From DATBAX01 sp963762965 (lineage in GTDB: Bacteria; Acidobacteriota; Terriglobia; Terriglobales; Acidobacteriaceae), in contig CAVXME010000001.1 in the NCBI GenBank assembly GCA_963762965.1, positions 1,550,001 through 1,614,000 on the forward strand: a DNA stretch of 64,000 nucleotides, given 5' to 3'. Positions 6,945-16,674 of the stretch are shown piece after piece (within the stretch, counting starts at the first letter, position 1; each line of letters starts with the position of its first letter). Below the pieces are notes generated by a model that saw nothing but the letters and a program-made list of their open reading frames with translations, searched no databases and had not been told where the DNA came from. The position numbers and the translations under genes are program-made.

Positions 6945-9494
6945 ATGGATCGCCGCTCCGTGGCCGGATATCTCGATCACTTCTTACAACGAGGACGCGA
7001 GTGCGCCTACGTGCAGCGCCACGGATATCGCACGGTGCGCTGGAGCTATCGGCAGGTGGCCGAGACCTCGTTCCAGTTTGCCCGCGAGCTGCGCGCTCGC
7101 GGCATCGGCAAAGGCGATCGCTTGCTGCTGTGGGGACCCAACTCGGCAGAGTGGGTGTCCGCATTTTTTGGCTCTGCTTTGACGGGCGTGATCGTGGTCC
7201 CGATGGATGACGCGGCTGCTCCTGATTTTGCGCTTCGCGTCTTCCAGAAAGTTGGCGCCAGGCTGCTGGTGGGTTCGCGCGAGTATGGGCAAGCTTCGAT
7301 TCCCACGCTTCTCTTCGACGATTTCCCGGAGGCGCTGTCACGCCATTCGTCTGCGAGTTTTCCAGCCGAGACTGGACCCGAGGACGCGTTACAGATTGTC
7401 TTCACTTCCGGTACGACGGCCGAGCCCAAAGGTGTAGTGATCACGCACGGCAACGTGCTGGCCAATGTCACCCCGCTTGAATCCGAGATCAAGAAGTACT
7501 TGAAGTATGAGCGCCTGGTGCATCCCATTCGCTTTCTGAACCTGCTGCCGCTCAGCCATGTTTTCGGACAATTCCTGGGGATGTTTCTGCCGCAACTGAT
7601 GGGCGGGACGGTGATCTTTCAGGACACATTGAAGCCAGCCGAAGTGATCGGCACGATCAAGCGGGAGCGGGTCTCGGTGCTGGTTGCGGTGCCACGCATG
7701 CTGCAATCGCTGAAAGAAAAAATCGAGCGCGATCTCGAAGATCAAAATCAGATCGAAAAATTCCGCCGGAGATTTCAGGCGGCGGGAGGGAAACATTTCC
7801 TGCGACGGTGGTGGATTTTCCAGCGGCTGCATCGTCAGTTCGGATTCAAGTTCTGGGCGTTCATTTCGGGAGGCGCGGCGCTGGACAGTGACACCGAGGA
7901 GTTCTGGGGAAGACTTGGCTTCGCGGTGATTCAGGGCTATGGCCTCACCGAAACGACTTCGCTCATCAGCGTGAATCATCCTTTCCGGCGGGGCAAAGGA
8001 TCGATCGGGAAGGTGCTTGCCGGACGCGAGGTCAAGTTGAGCAACGATGGCGAGATTCTGGTGCGTGGCGGCGGGGTGGCTTCGGGATATTGGGATGAAC
8101 AAGGGCTGCGGCCGGTCGGAGGAGAAGAAGGCTGGTACAAGACGGGAGACATCGGCGAACTCGATGCCGAAGGCAACTTGTATTTCAAGGGCCGCAAGAA
8201 AGAAGTCATCGTCACGCCGGCGGGCATGAATGTTTATCCCGACGATCTGGAGACGGCTTTGCGCCGCCAGCCGCAAGTTAAAGATTGCGTCGTGATCGGC
8301 TTGCCGCGCGATGGCAATGCGGAACCTTGCGCGGTCCTGATTCTTCGCGAGAGTGCTGGCGATCCGGAAGCGATCGTGAAACGTGCGAATGAGTCGTTGG
8401 CCGAATACCAGCGTATGCGGGCCTGGTTGGTGTGGCCGGAAGAAGATTTCCCACGGACGTCCACCCAGAAGCCGCGCCGCAACGTAATCCTGGAAGTGGT
8501 GCAGGCCCAGTTGGCCAGCCAACCGTCGCGGACGTCATCGAGTCCGCTCGCCGAATTGATTCGCCGGGTGAAGGGAACGTCTCCATACCTTTCGGCGAGT
8601 GCCAATCTCGAATCTGATTTGAATCTCAGCTCGCTGGACCGGGTGGAACTGCTGAGCGCGCTCGAAGACCGCTATCAGCTTGATCTTAGCGAAACCCGGT
8701 TTGCGGCGGTGAATACGGTGGGCGATCTGGAACGCATGCTGCAAGGCAAGGTCCCACAGCGGCTGCAATATCACTATCCGCGCTGGGCGCTGCGCTGGCC
8801 GGTGACCTGGATCCGCAATGCTGTCCACTATTTGCTGCTGCGCCCGGCGGTATTTTTTCTGGGATGGCCGCGCATCGAAGGCCGGGAAAATCTGCGCGAC
8901 ACGCGCGGGCCGGTGTTGGTGGTTTGCAATCACATTGACGATGTGGATGTTGGTTTCGTGCTCACGGCTCTGCCGGCGCGTTTCCGCCACAGGCTGGCGA
9001 CGGCAGCGGGTGGCGAGGCGCTGGAGGCTTTGCGAACCCCTCCACCCACGAGAAATATCCTGGCCAGGATGTTTGATCGGGTGGAATGGGCTTTCGGCGT
9101 GGCTTTGCTGAATGTTTTTCCATTGCCACGCGCCGCTGGCTTCCGCGAGAGCTTTGCCTACGCTGGCGAGTCTGTCGATCGCGGCTACAGCATCCTGGTT
9201 TTTCCGGAGGGCCATCACACCACCGATGGCAAGCTGCGTCCCTTTCGAGCGGGCGTTGGATTGCTGGCAAATAACCTTGCGATACCGGTTGTTCCCATGC
9301 GCATTGATGGTTTGTTCGAGGTAAAAAAAGCGGGGAAGAAGTTTGCCCCGCCGGGGAAGGTGCGGGTAAGAATCGGCGCGCCGGTGCAATTCCCGCCAGA
9401 GAGTGATCCGGAATGGATTGCGCGCGAGTTGCAAAAAGCCGTGCAGAATCTCGAGCAGGTAACCACTGTGTCCGTCGAACGATTACCAAAATGA
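6945..9494 (+). CDS. Trifunctional acyl-AMP ligase / acyl carrier / PlsC acyltransferase
   Basis: About 849 residues with three domains. First is an ANL-superfamily adenylate-forming ligase with FTSGTTAEPKGVVITHG, IQGYGLTETTS, YKTGDIGELD and KGRKKEVIVTPAGMNVYP, ending with its swinging C-terminal lid. Second, near 8600-8740, is an acyl-carrier domain (NLSSLDRVELLSALEDRYQ; the Ser before LDRVEL would carry phosphopantetheine). Third is a PlsC-type acyltransferase with an HX4D box (CNHIDDVD) and FPEGHHTTDGKLRPF. The order suggests activation of a fatty acid, loading onto the built-in carrier, and transfer to a lysophospholipid or glycerol phosphate, as in E. coli Aas but with an extra carrier. 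Start 6945 (MDRRSVAGYL) is family-like; longer starts run into the parS-like sites. Confidence 0.85.
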   Translation: MDRRSVAGYLDHFLQRGRECAYVQRHGYRTVRWSYRQVAETSFQFARELRARGIGKGDRLLLWGPNSAEWVSAFFGSALTGVIVVPMDDAAAPDFALRVFQKVGARLLVGSREYGQASIPTLLFDDFPEALSRHSSASFPAETGPEDALQIVFTSGTTAEPKGVVITHGNVLANVTPLESEIKKYLKYERLVHPIRFLNLLPLSHVFGQFLGMFLPQLMGGTVIFQDTLKPAEVIGTIKRERVSVLVAVPRMLQSLKEKIERDLEDQNQIEKFRRRFQAAGGKHFLRRWWIFQRLHRQFGFKFWAFISGGAALDSDTEEFWGRLGFAVIQGYGLTETTSLISVNHPFRRGKGSIGKVLAGREVKLSNDGEILVRGGGVASGYWDEQGLRPVGGEEGWYKTGDIGELDAEGNLYFKGRKKEVIVTPAGMNVYPDDLETALRRQPQVKDCVVIGLPRDGNAEPCAVLILRESAGDPEAIVKRANESLAEYQRMRAWLVWPEEDFPRTSTQKPRRNVILEVVQAQLASQPSRTSSSPLAELIRRVKGTSPYLSASANLESDLNLSSLDRVELLSALEDRYQLDLSETRFAAVNTVGDLERMLQGKVPQRLQYHYPRWALRWPVTWIRNAVHYLLLRPAVFFLGWPRIEGRENLRDTRGPVLVVCNHIDDVDVGFVLTALPARFRHRLATAAGGEALEALRTPPPTRNILARMFDRVEWAFGVALLNVFPLPRAAGFRESFAYAGESVDRGYSILVFPEGHHTTDGKLRPFRAGVGLLANNLAIPVVPMRIDGLFEVKKAGKKFAPPGKVRVRIGAPVQFPPESDPEWIARELQKAVQNLEQVTTVSVERLPK

Positions 9495-9806
9495 GAGGCC
9501 AGGTATTACCAGTGGATGCATTAGTAACCGCGATCCATAGTGTTCGCACGCCAGGTTCAAATTTGCTGAGCTTTAAGCCTGCTGCGAGCTGATTTTGAGT
9601 TGACGCGCTGTAAGCGGAATGCCATACTCTGCTTAGTTTTTCGCAGGTCACACTCCCCACAGGCCTGCGATCCCAGCCCCCAAGCATCTCGCGTTTTAAC
9701 GATCGGGGACAAACGTCTGTTTCACCACAATTGCTTCTCCCAGGAGCCCATGGTCATGCAGGTATTCGAACTTACAGGGTTTGGCAACAGCAATGAAGAG
9801 CAGGCG
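9495..9806. other. Gene-free region before PQQ-propeller gene
   Basis: No gene is evident. A weak sigma70-like pair can be drawn (TTGACG at 9599 with an AT-rich hexamer about 18-19 bases on), which would give a long leader of roughly 170 bases before the preferred start at 9807. No riboswitch or terminator structure is obvious to me. Confidence 0.35.
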
Positions 9807-11993
9807 ATGGCGAATCTGCGCGGGCGGGGTGTGCTTGTTTCCGCGATTTTGCTGTGGGCGGTTTCCGTTTCTCTGCTATTTCCAGCGCGTGTCCATGGCC
9901 AGGCGAGTGTGCTGACCGAACACAATGATGTTGCGCGCACCGGACAGAACCTGAGCGAGACGGTGCTTACGCCGGCGAACGTAAATTCGGTGCAGTTCGG
10001 CAAGCTGTTTACGCAAAATGTGGACGGCACCATTGTCGGCCAGCCGCTTTATGTCCCAAATGTCACGTTAGCAAACGGAACCACCCACAATGTGGTTTAC
10101 GTGGCCACGCAGCACGATAGCGTGTTCGCCTTCGATGCCGACAACAATCAGGGCAACAACGCGCTCCCCCTGTGGACGGTGAGCTTTAGCAATCCTGCCA
10201 ATGGTATTTCCAGCGTGCCTATCGCCGACTACGGCTGTACTGGGACCCACTTTACCGAGCTCGGCATCACGGGAACTCCGGTCATTGATTCGGTTTCGCG
10301 CACGATCTACCTGGTGGCCAAAACCCTGGAAAACGGACAATATGTTTTCCGCCTGCATGCGCTGGACATCGGCAGTGGGCAGGAAAAATTCAGCGGGCCG
10401 GTGATGATTACCGGCGCGGTGCCGTCGAATTCTGGCATGCTCAACTTTAATCCCGCGGTCCACATGCAGCGTCCGGCATTGTTGCTGTTGAATGGCGCGG
10501 TTTATTTGGGTTTCGGCTCAACCGGCTGTGATACCTATGCCTACCAGGGCTGGCTGTTTGCGTATGACTCCCAGCTGCGACAGCAACTGGGAGTTTTCGT
10601 GTCCACCCCGAATGGCACCCGGGGATCCATCTGGCAGGCGGGTGGCGGGCCGGCGGCGGACAGCGAAGGCAACATCTATTTGCAGACGGCAAACGGCACC
10701 TTCGATGCCAACACCGGTGGCCTGGATTACGGCGACAGCATCTTGAAGTTGGGTCTGGCCAACGACGTCCTCGGCGTGGAGGACTACTTTACGCCGTTTG
10801 ACCAGAGCTATCTTGCCGCCAACGATTTTGATCTGGGATCGGGCGGAGTGCTGGTTTTGCCTGACCAGAGTGGCCCTTATCCGCATGAAATTATCGGTGG
10901 CGGAAAAGAGGGCACACTCTATCTGGTCAACCGCGACCTCATGGGACATTTCCATTCGGGGGACAACAGCCAGACAATACAGACGATTCCCAATATCGTT
11001 CCCAGTGAACTGGACAGCGTACCCACGTACTGGAACGGCAACGTGTACATTTCCGGGGAAGGCGATTTCATTAAAATGTTTTCGCTGAGCAGTGGACTAT
11101 TGTCGAGCACGCCGGTTTCGGAGACGCAAGTTGTGTTCAATCAAGCCGGCCCGGGGACGGTCTCCATTTCCGCGAATGGCGGCAGCGGCGGCATTTTGTG
11201 GGCAATTCTGCACGGCAATCCGGTCCTGTATGCCTTCGATGCCACCAATCTCACGAACCTGTTGTACAGCTCCAAGCAGGCTTTGAAGCTGCGCGACAGG
11301 ATGGACAATACCGCGAGATTTGTGTCTCCGACCGTGGTGAACGGGAAGGTGTATATCGGAGGCAAGACGGATTTGATGGTTTATGGCTTGTTTCCGGCGC
11401 TTTCCGTTGCCTCGGGTGGCGGCCAGGCGGGTGCGGCGGGCACCACGCTGCCTGTGCCCTTGAGCATCCAGACCGTGGATTCATACACCGGGAATCCGTT
11501 GGGCGGCATATCGGTCACCTGCAAGGACACTGTTCCTCACGGAAGTTTTGGCAGTGCCGTCAGTGTGACCAATAGCTCGGGAGTTGCGACCACAACCTAC
11601 ACGCTTCCGGTCAAAGTGAGTAGCGTGACGATTACCTGCTCGAGTCCGGGATTGGTTTCGGCGCAATTTTCCGAAACTGCCGTTGCCGGACCCGCGACCC
11701 TCATCAAAACGTTCACGGGAAACCGACAGAGCGCGCCCACCGATACGACACTGCCTCTTCCCCTGGTGGTTAGCGTTGTGGACGCTCATGGCAACCCGAT
11801 TTCTGGGATGGCTGTGACTTTCAGCGACGGCGGCGAGGGCGGCAGCTTTTCCAATTCCGCTGCGACTACCGATGTTTTTGGCCACGCCACTACCACGTAC
11901 ACAACTCCCAACCAAGCGGATGTTGTCCACGTGACTGCGGCCACGGCAAGTCTGAAATCCGCCGTCTTTGTGATTACAGTGACTGAGCAGTAG
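9807..11993 (+). CDS. Secreted PQQ-type beta-propeller with C-terminal Ig-like domains
   Basis: About 728 residues. MANLRGRGVLVSAILLWAVS and the following hydrophobic run ending near HGQA form a signal peptide, which is why 9807 is preferred over earlier ATGs at 9750 and 9756; GAAGAG lies upstream. The mature protein begins with TEHNDVARTGQNLSETVLTP, typical of acidobacterial outer-surface propellers, and continues with blade motifs (VVYVATQHDSVFAFDADN, YLVNRDLMGHF, GTLYLVNRD) to about residue 540. Two bacterial Ig-like (Big_1-type) repeats follow, each with a VTCKDTVPHGSF or VTFSDGGEGGSF core. The catalytic residues of PQQ alcohol dehydrogenases are not recognisable, so a binding or adhesive role is as likely as an enzymatic one. 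Confidence 0.75.
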   Translation: MANLRGRGVLVSAILLWAVSVSLLFPARVHGQASVLTEHNDVARTGQNLSETVLTPANVNSVQFGKLFTQNVDGTIVGQPLYVPNVTLANGTTHNVVYVATQHDSVFAFDADNNQGNNALPLWTVSFSNPANGISSVPIADYGCTGTHFTELGITGTPVIDSVSRTIYLVAKTLENGQYVFRLHALDIGSGQEKFSGPVMITGAVPSNSGMLNFNPAVHMQRPALLLLNGAVYLGFGSTGCDTYAYQGWLFAYDSQLRQQLGVFVSTPNGTRGSIWQAGGGPAADSEGNIYLQTANGTFDANTGGLDYGDSILKLGLANDVLGVEDYFTPFDQSYLAANDFDLGSGGVLVLPDQSGPYPHEIIGGGKEGTLYLVNRDLMGHFHSGDNSQTIQTIPNIVPSELDSVPTYWNGNVYISGEGDFIKMFSLSSGLLSSTPVSETQVVFNQAGPGTVSISANGGSGGILWAILHGNPVLYAFDATNLTNLLYSSKQALKLRDRMDNTARFVSPTVVNGKVYIGGKTDLMVYGLFPALSVASGGGQAGAAGTTLPVPLSIQTVDSYTGNPLGGISVTCKDTVPHGSFGSAVSVTNSSGVATTTYTLPVKVSSVTITCSSPGLVSAQFSETAVAGPATLIKTFTGNRQSAPTDTTLPLPLVVSVVDAHGNPISGMAVTFSDGGEGGSFSNSAATTDVFGHATTTYTTPNQADVVHVTAATASLKSAVFVITVTEQ

Positions 11994-12110
11994 TGGTTCC
12001 GGACGGCCGCCTATTTCGGGGGAGATGGACGAGGGCTTTGGTGGATGAGAAGATGCCGTGACTGGCATCCGCTCTCGCCCTTCTGACGCAGGATCGGCTG
12101 GAGGTCAGAA

Positions 12111-13922
12111 GTGAATCAGGTCGAAGGCACCACCCGGCCGATGGCGGCAACAAGAAGTATCCTACTTCTCCTGCTCGGAATCTCCGTGGCAGCGCAGGCG
12201 CAGCCCGCCAGGAAGGCGACGCCCCCGGCTTTATTGAAGTTTTCACCCGACGCCACCGGCAAACCTACCCTCACCTCGCCGTTTTCGGTACATCTTTCAA
12301 CACTCGGTTCCGCGCAACCGGAATTTGCTATCCAGGCAGAAACCGGTGTTCTTCGTATCGTGGGCACTTGGGACCCGGTTGCCCCACTGGAGATAAAGGT
12401 GAGCGGCGCTGCCGGGCATGGGCTGCCGGGCCGAATCCTGTTGTCCACCAAAACCGGGCAAAGCCCTCTGACCGTGGAAGTCCAAATACCGCCCGAGCAG
12501 GTGGCACGCGGGCCAGTCTACGTGGAGTTCATGGGGTCGCCATTCCAGCGAGGCTCTGGGGTGGTTCGCGGAACCATGGTTGCGAGCATGACGGACGCGG
12601 GCGAAGCCGACGATCAAGCGCGTTCCAGCAATACTCTCCAGGAAGGCACTCTGCTCACCTTGTCCGAGGCCAACGCAATGGAGGAGGAACTGAAGACGAA
12701 TCCTCACGACTGGTCGGCACGGCTGGCTCTGCTGGCGTACTACTCTTCCAGTGCGGATTTGCGTATGAGCAAGCAACAGATCATCGAAGCCCGACGCCGG
12801 CACATCCTGTGGGCCATCGAGAACCGAGCTGGAGCGCAGGACATTTTTGATTTGCAGGATCTCCGCATTAGCAAAGACGGCCCCTTGGCTGACACCAAGG
12901 GCATGGAAGAGGCAGAACAAGCCTGGCAGGCAGCGATTGCGGACCATCCCAAGAGCAATGAAGTGCTCCAGAACGCTGCGGCATTTTTTGCCAGCGGCGA
13001 TCCGGCATTTTCGGAACGGGCACTGCTGCGGGCAAAAGCCCGAAGCCAGGAAGATATGTACTGGAATGTTATGTTGGGCCGGCTTTACGGAACCGCGATC
13101 GTTTCCGGCGCAGACAGAACTTTTGCGGAGCATGCACGCGCCATCCTGAAGACTTCCGACGAGCCCGCTGTGCTGGCGGCGGCGGCGGAAGAGCTGACAA
13201 TGCCAAAAGTGAGCCTGGCGGCAGGACCGCAGGTGCTGGTGGCGATCTCGGCGCCCAAGAACCTGGAACTGGCGGAGGAGGTCGCGGTGCATGCGATCGC
13301 GCTGGCACCCAATAATCCGTATTGGCTGGTGCCTCTGCTCGAGGTTCTGGGCGTGGAAGTGGAAACCGCCAAAACTTCCGAGCAAAAGTTGGTTGCCGAG
13401 AAGAAAGTCTATGGACTATTCAAGCAGTTTGATGATATGGCGGTCGATCCCGCGGAGCGGACCCTGTTGTTACCCGATTTGGCCAACCTGGCTTTCAACG
13501 TCAAGGATGACAAAGAGGCAACGGCCTATGCTCTGCAAGCCCTTGATCTGGCGTCCCAGCAGGGTGACAGTGTCATCGAGGGAACGGCAGTGGGGCCCGA
13601 AGCCATCCATGATGGGAACGATGTGCTGGGACGGATTGCCTTGCGAAGTGGAAACGTGCCGCTGGCAAAAGCCTACCTTTTAAAAGCTGCCGAAACGACG
13701 GGCGGCGGAACATTGAGCACCCAAGGTCCGCGGATGACCCTGGCGCAGGCGCTGCTCGATCGCGGCGAACGCGAGGTGGTGGTGCAGTATCTGGAGAAAA
13801 TGAAGACGACATGGAAGAGTGGAAGCATTCCACTTGCGACTTGGATCGCGGCGATCCGGCAAGGAAAACCACAGCGGCTGAACCTTGTGGATATGCCCAG
13901 CATTATTTACCCACGACGATAA
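12111..13922 (+). CDS. Secreted helical-repeat (TPR-like) protein
   Basis: A 603-residue exported protein of unknown function. The GTG start at 12111 is preferred because GGAGG sits at the right distance (12100-12104); an ATG at 12141 is the alternative. A signal peptide (RSILLLLLGISVAAQAQ) is followed by a ~130-residue beta-rich region (FSVHLSTLGSAQPEFAIQ, LTVEVQIPPEQ) and then by ~400 residues of helical hairpins resembling TPR or Sel1 units (EELKTNPHDWSARLALLAYY, AWQAAIADHPKSNEVLQNAA). It follows the propeller gene by 117 bases and could share its transcript. It may take part in an outer-surface assembly, but nothing in the sequence names a partner. Confidence 0.7.
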   Translation: MNQVEGTTRPMAATRSILLLLLGISVAAQAQPARKATPPALLKFSPDATGKPTLTSPFSVHLSTLGSAQPEFAIQAETGVLRIVGTWDPVAPLEIKVSGAAGHGLPGRILLSTKTGQSPLTVEVQIPPEQVARGPVYVEFMGSPFQRGSGVVRGTMVASMTDAGEADDQARSSNTLQEGTLLTLSEANAMEEELKTNPHDWSARLALLAYYSSSADLRMSKQQIIEARRRHILWAIENRAGAQDIFDLQDLRISKDGPLADTKGMEEAEQAWQAAIADHPKSNEVLQNAAAFFASGDPAFSERALLRAKARSQEDMYWNVMLGRLYGTAIVSGADRTFAEHARAILKTSDEPAVLAAAAEELTMPKVSLAAGPQVLVAISAPKNLELAEEVAVHAIALAPNNPYWLVPLLEVLGVEVETAKTSEQKLVAEKKVYGLFKQFDDMAVDPAERTLLLPDLANLAFNVKDDKEATAYALQALDLASQQGDSVIEGTAVGPEAIHDGNDVLGRIALRSGNVPLAKAYLLKAAETTGGGTLSTQGPRMTLAQALLDRGEREVVVQYLEKMKTTWKSGSIPLATWIAAIRQGKPQRLNLVDMPSIIYPRR

Positions 13923-13998
13923 CTGCGAATCCGTACCCGTCCTGGGACATGTCTCAATCCTGAATAAACACGGCCCTAAGGACGTAGGAAGAAAATCC

Positions 13999-14027
13999 TT
14001 GACAACTTATACTGTGTAGCATACAGT
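13999..14027 (+). promoter_or_regulatory. Sigma70 promoter and possible PadR operator
   Basis: A perfect -35 (TTGACA, 13999-14004) and a near-consensus -10 (TACAGT, 14022-14027) are separated by exactly 17 bases. The spacer and -10 carry an inverted repeat, ACTGT (14011-14015) and ACAGT (14023-14027), a natural position for autorepression. Transcription should begin near 14034, only about 10 bases before the ATG at 14044. Confidence 0.65.
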
Positions 14028-14043
14028 GTGTGTCACATACTAT

Positions 14044-14394
14044 ATGGTGAACAGTAGCGGAGCCAACGTTGATCTCTTCGAAAACCTCCGGTTAGAGCTG
14101 CGCCGGGGTTGCCTGATCGTGGCGGTGCTGGCCCAGCTTCGGGTCGAAAGATATGGCTACACGCTACGCAAAGCTCTGGCGGACGACGGGCTGGCCATCG
14201 ACGAAGGCACGCTTTATCCGCTGCTGAGGAGGCTGGAGACCCAGGGGCTTCTAGTCAGCGAATGGAGGGAAGAAGAGAAACGGAACAAGCGGTTTTATCG
14301 TTTATCGGCGGATGGGGAGCTGATCCTCAAGCAGTTGCTGGACGAGTGGCAAAGAATCAACAAGTCGTTAGACCGAATTCTTCAAGAGGTGTAG
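14044..14394 (+). CDS. PadR-family transcriptional regulator
   Basis: About 116 residues, a winged-helix repressor of the PadR type. The core is LELRRGCLIVAVLAQLRVER followed by YGYTLRKALADDGLAIDEGT, LYPLLRRLETQGLL and KRFYRLSADGE, the characteristic PadR N-terminal domain with a short C-terminal dimerisation helix. A GTG at 14026 in the same frame overlaps the predicted -10 box, so the ATG at 14044 is preferred. The gene ends 3 bases before the HAAS-domain gene and the two are surely co-transcribed; PadR partners of this kind usually control their own operon. The signal sensed is unknown. Confidence 0.85.
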   Translation: MVNSSGANVDLFENLRLELRRGCLIVAVLAQLRVERYGYTLRKALADDGLAIDEGTLYPLLRRLETQGLLVSEWREEEKRNKRFYRLSADGELILKQLLDEWQRINKSLDRILQEV

Positions 14395-14397
14395 GTC

Positions 14398-15414
14398 ATG
14401 GAACTTCTCGATCGCTATTTGCAGGCGGTGAAATTCTGGCTACCCAAAGAGCAGAAGCAGGACATCATTGCCGAGTTGTCGGAAGATCTCCACTCGCAGA
14501 TCGAGGACAGGGAAACTGAGCTGGGGCACAAGCTGAACGAAGCGGAAGTCGCGGCCATTCTCAAGCAGCGGGGCCGGCCGGTGCTGGTGGCCAACCGATT
14601 TCTGCCGCAGCAGTATTTGATTGGGCCGGTGCTGTTTCCGGTTTATAGCTTTGTGCTGAAAATTGTGGCCTTGTGCTATCTGGTGCCCTGGGCACTGGTA
14701 TGGATTGGCATCATGGCTTCCAGTCCGGCTTATCGCATGAATCATGGTGGGTGGGCGCGCGCGGCCTTGTCCGCATGGGGCAGCCTGTGGGGCATAGCTT
14801 TTGCGGCGATTGCGACGACAACCCTCGTCTTTGCGGTGCTGGAAAGAGTGCAGGCGAAATCCCGGTTTCTGGAAAACTGGGACCCGCGCAAGCTGCCGGC
14901 GGTGCGCGACCCCAACCGGATCCCGCTAGCCAACTCCGCAGCAGAAGTGGTGGCGAACCTGGTGTTCTGCATCTGGTGGGTAGGTTGGATGTGGTACCGG
15001 ACTTTCATTCACTTCGGGGTGGTGAGCATCACACTGGCGCCGGTTTGGCGGTATTTTTTCTGGGGTTTTCTAGTACTGGCGCTGGTCAATATCACGGCGT
15101 CTGGCGCGAACCTGTTCCGGCCGTACTGGACTTGGAGTCGGGCCAGCGTACGTCTGGCGACCGATTGCATGGGATCGGCGCTGGTTTGCTGGCTGACGAA
15201 GGCCAACCTGGTGCAGGTGCTCAGCGTTATAAACGCCCCTGCGGAAAAGACGGCGCACGTTGCTCATGCGATTAACGGGTGGGCGGCAAGGATGTTTCCC
15301 TGGGCGGTGGCGGTCGGCTTAATCATCGCGCTGGTGGACGTTTACCGGATCATCCGGGTGAGGTCGAAAAAACACCAGGTGATCCAGAGTCAGGCTGCGG
15401 TTGTCGTTCCCTAA
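14398..15414 (+). CDS. HAAS-domain multi-pass membrane protein (PadR partner)
   Basis: A 338-residue inner-membrane protein. Residues 1-75 form a helical cytoplasmic HAAS/DUF1700-type domain (LDRYLQAVKFWLPKEQKQD, IIAELSEDLHSQIEDRETEL, VAAILKQRGRPVLVANRFLP). This is followed by several transmembrane helices, starting at PVYSFVLKIVALCYLVPWAL and ending with a helix near 300-320. HAAS domains are typically encoded beside PadR regulators in Acidobacteria and Firmicutes and are thought to be signal or antirepressor modules. The function of the membrane part is not known. The spacing of 3 bases to the PadR gene indicates one operon with the promoter at 13999. Confidence 0.75.
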   Translation: MELLDRYLQAVKFWLPKEQKQDIIAELSEDLHSQIEDRETELGHKLNEAEVAAILKQRGRPVLVANRFLPQQYLIGPVLFPVYSFVLKIVALCYLVPWALVWIGIMASSPAYRMNHGGWARAALSAWGSLWGIAFAAIATTTLVFAVLERVQAKSRFLENWDPRKLPAVRDPNRIPLANSAAEVVANLVFCIWWVGWMWYRTFIHFGVVSITLAPVWRYFFWGFLVLALVNITASGANLFRPYWTWSRASVRLATDCMGSALVCWLTKANLVQVLSVINAPAEKTAHVAHAINGWAARMFPWAVAVGLIIALVDVYRIIRVRSKKHQVIQSQAAVVVP

Positions 15415-15492
15415 GGTGTTACTGTGCGCGGCGGGAACTCAATTTTTGTAAAGAGCGATCAATCACGATCACGATCGCCGGGGCCGGGTTGG

Positions 15493-16539
15493 TTATTTGC
15501 CGAAAACGAGGATAACGAATGTACCGGGCTTCACGCTAGGCCTTTGCTGCCCCGGCGCCAGGGGCTCCATGTCAGCCGCTGCCAGAAAAATGTTGTGGGT
15601 CTTGAGATCGAGCGCCATGGTGCGAGCGCTTTTTTTCGTGGTTACGTCTTCCACGACCGTGTATTTGTCCGGAGAATCCTCATGCACCACGGTTAGAGTG
15701 CCGTTGCCGTTCGAGGCAAAAGCAAACTGCGTACCGGGATCGAAGCGGTTGGCATCCACGCCCTGGCCGATGGGCACGGTGGCAACCACTTTGCCGCTGT
15801 CGGCGTCCATGATGGCCATGAGTTTATTGTGACAGCCAATGAACAGTCGCCGATGTTCGGTGTCGATTGCAATGCCGGAAGGACTTTCGCAAGGCTGCAA
15901 CGGCCAGCGATTCAGGATGGTCCGGCTGCGGGAGTCGATCTGAAGCACGAGACTTTTGTCTTCGAGATTGTTGTAGATGTGTCCCGCGCCATCGGCCACG
16001 GCGAATTCGGGACTGCCTCCGAGATCGATGGTCAGGCCAGAAATTCCACGCGTGCCGGCCTTCTCAGCGTCGAGGACAGTGGCAGTTCCGGCGCGGCCGT
16101 TAAAGGTAAAAACCTGCTTCGACGCCGGGTCGTAAACGATGGCATCCGGTCCATCGCCGGTGGTCGCTGTAGCTAACGTTGCCAGTGTTTTAAGATCGAA
16201 GACGGTTACGGTGTTGGTGCGGCCGTTACTAGTGAATCCGCGGCCGAGTTCGGGAGCGAGGGCAATGCCGTGGACACCCGGGGTATCGGAAATATCGCCG
16301 ACCACGGCAAAGGTGTCCGCGTCCATCACCACCACATGGGTGCTGTGCGAAATGTACAGCCGGCGGGCGTCACTATCGAGAGCGAGATAATCCCAGCCGC
16401 CGTCACCAGGCACTGGAACGGTCTTGATGAGGTGATAACCCGAGGCACCTGCCGCGTGGACAACTTTCGCCAGCGTTGCTGCGAGTATGACTGCCGCGAG
16501 TGCGAACCCGGCGGCGGAAAAGACGATTGATTTGCGCAT
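15493..16539 (-). CDS. Secreted YVTN/YncE-type beta-propeller
   Basis: A 348-residue exported protein. It starts with a signal peptide (MRKSIVFSAAGFALAAVILA, cleavage near VHAAG). The rest is made of ~40-residue YVTN-type blades: RRLYISHSTHVVVMDADTF, RTNTVTVFDLKTLATLATAT, FTFNGRAGTATVLDAEKAG, RRLFIGCHNKLMAIMDADSG. Such proteins form seven-bladed propellers in the periplasm or on the surface; some bind DNA or metals, most are uncharacterised. It converges with the HAAS gene 78 bases away and is read divergently from the GH3 gene. A second member of the family is at 21158-22180, but the two are not close copies. Confidence 0.8.
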   Translation of the reverse strand: MRKSIVFSAAGFALAAVILAATLAKVVHAAGASGYHLIKTVPVPGDGGWDYLALDSDARRLYISHSTHVVVMDADTFAVVGDISDTPGVHGIALAPELGRGFTSNGRTNTVTVFDLKTLATLATATTGDGPDAIVYDPASKQVFTFNGRAGTATVLDAEKAGTRGISGLTIDLGGSPEFAVADGAGHIYNNLEDKSLVLQIDSRSRTILNRWPLQPCESPSGIAIDTEHRRLFIGCHNKLMAIMDADSGKVVATVPIGQGVDANRFDPGTQFAFASNGNGTLTVVHEDSPDKYTVVEDVTTKKSARTMALDLKTHNIFLAAADMEPLAPGQQRPSVKPGTFVILVFGK

Positions 16540-16674
16540 GGGAGGAATCCTTACCCTGTTTCAATCTCGACCTATCTTAAATTGTTTTTCAGGTTCCGCG
16601 AGGGCCGAGCCTGACGAGATGGACAAAATCGAGTAACATTAACCCGTTTGTCACTTCGAGCCCACAGAGGGAAA

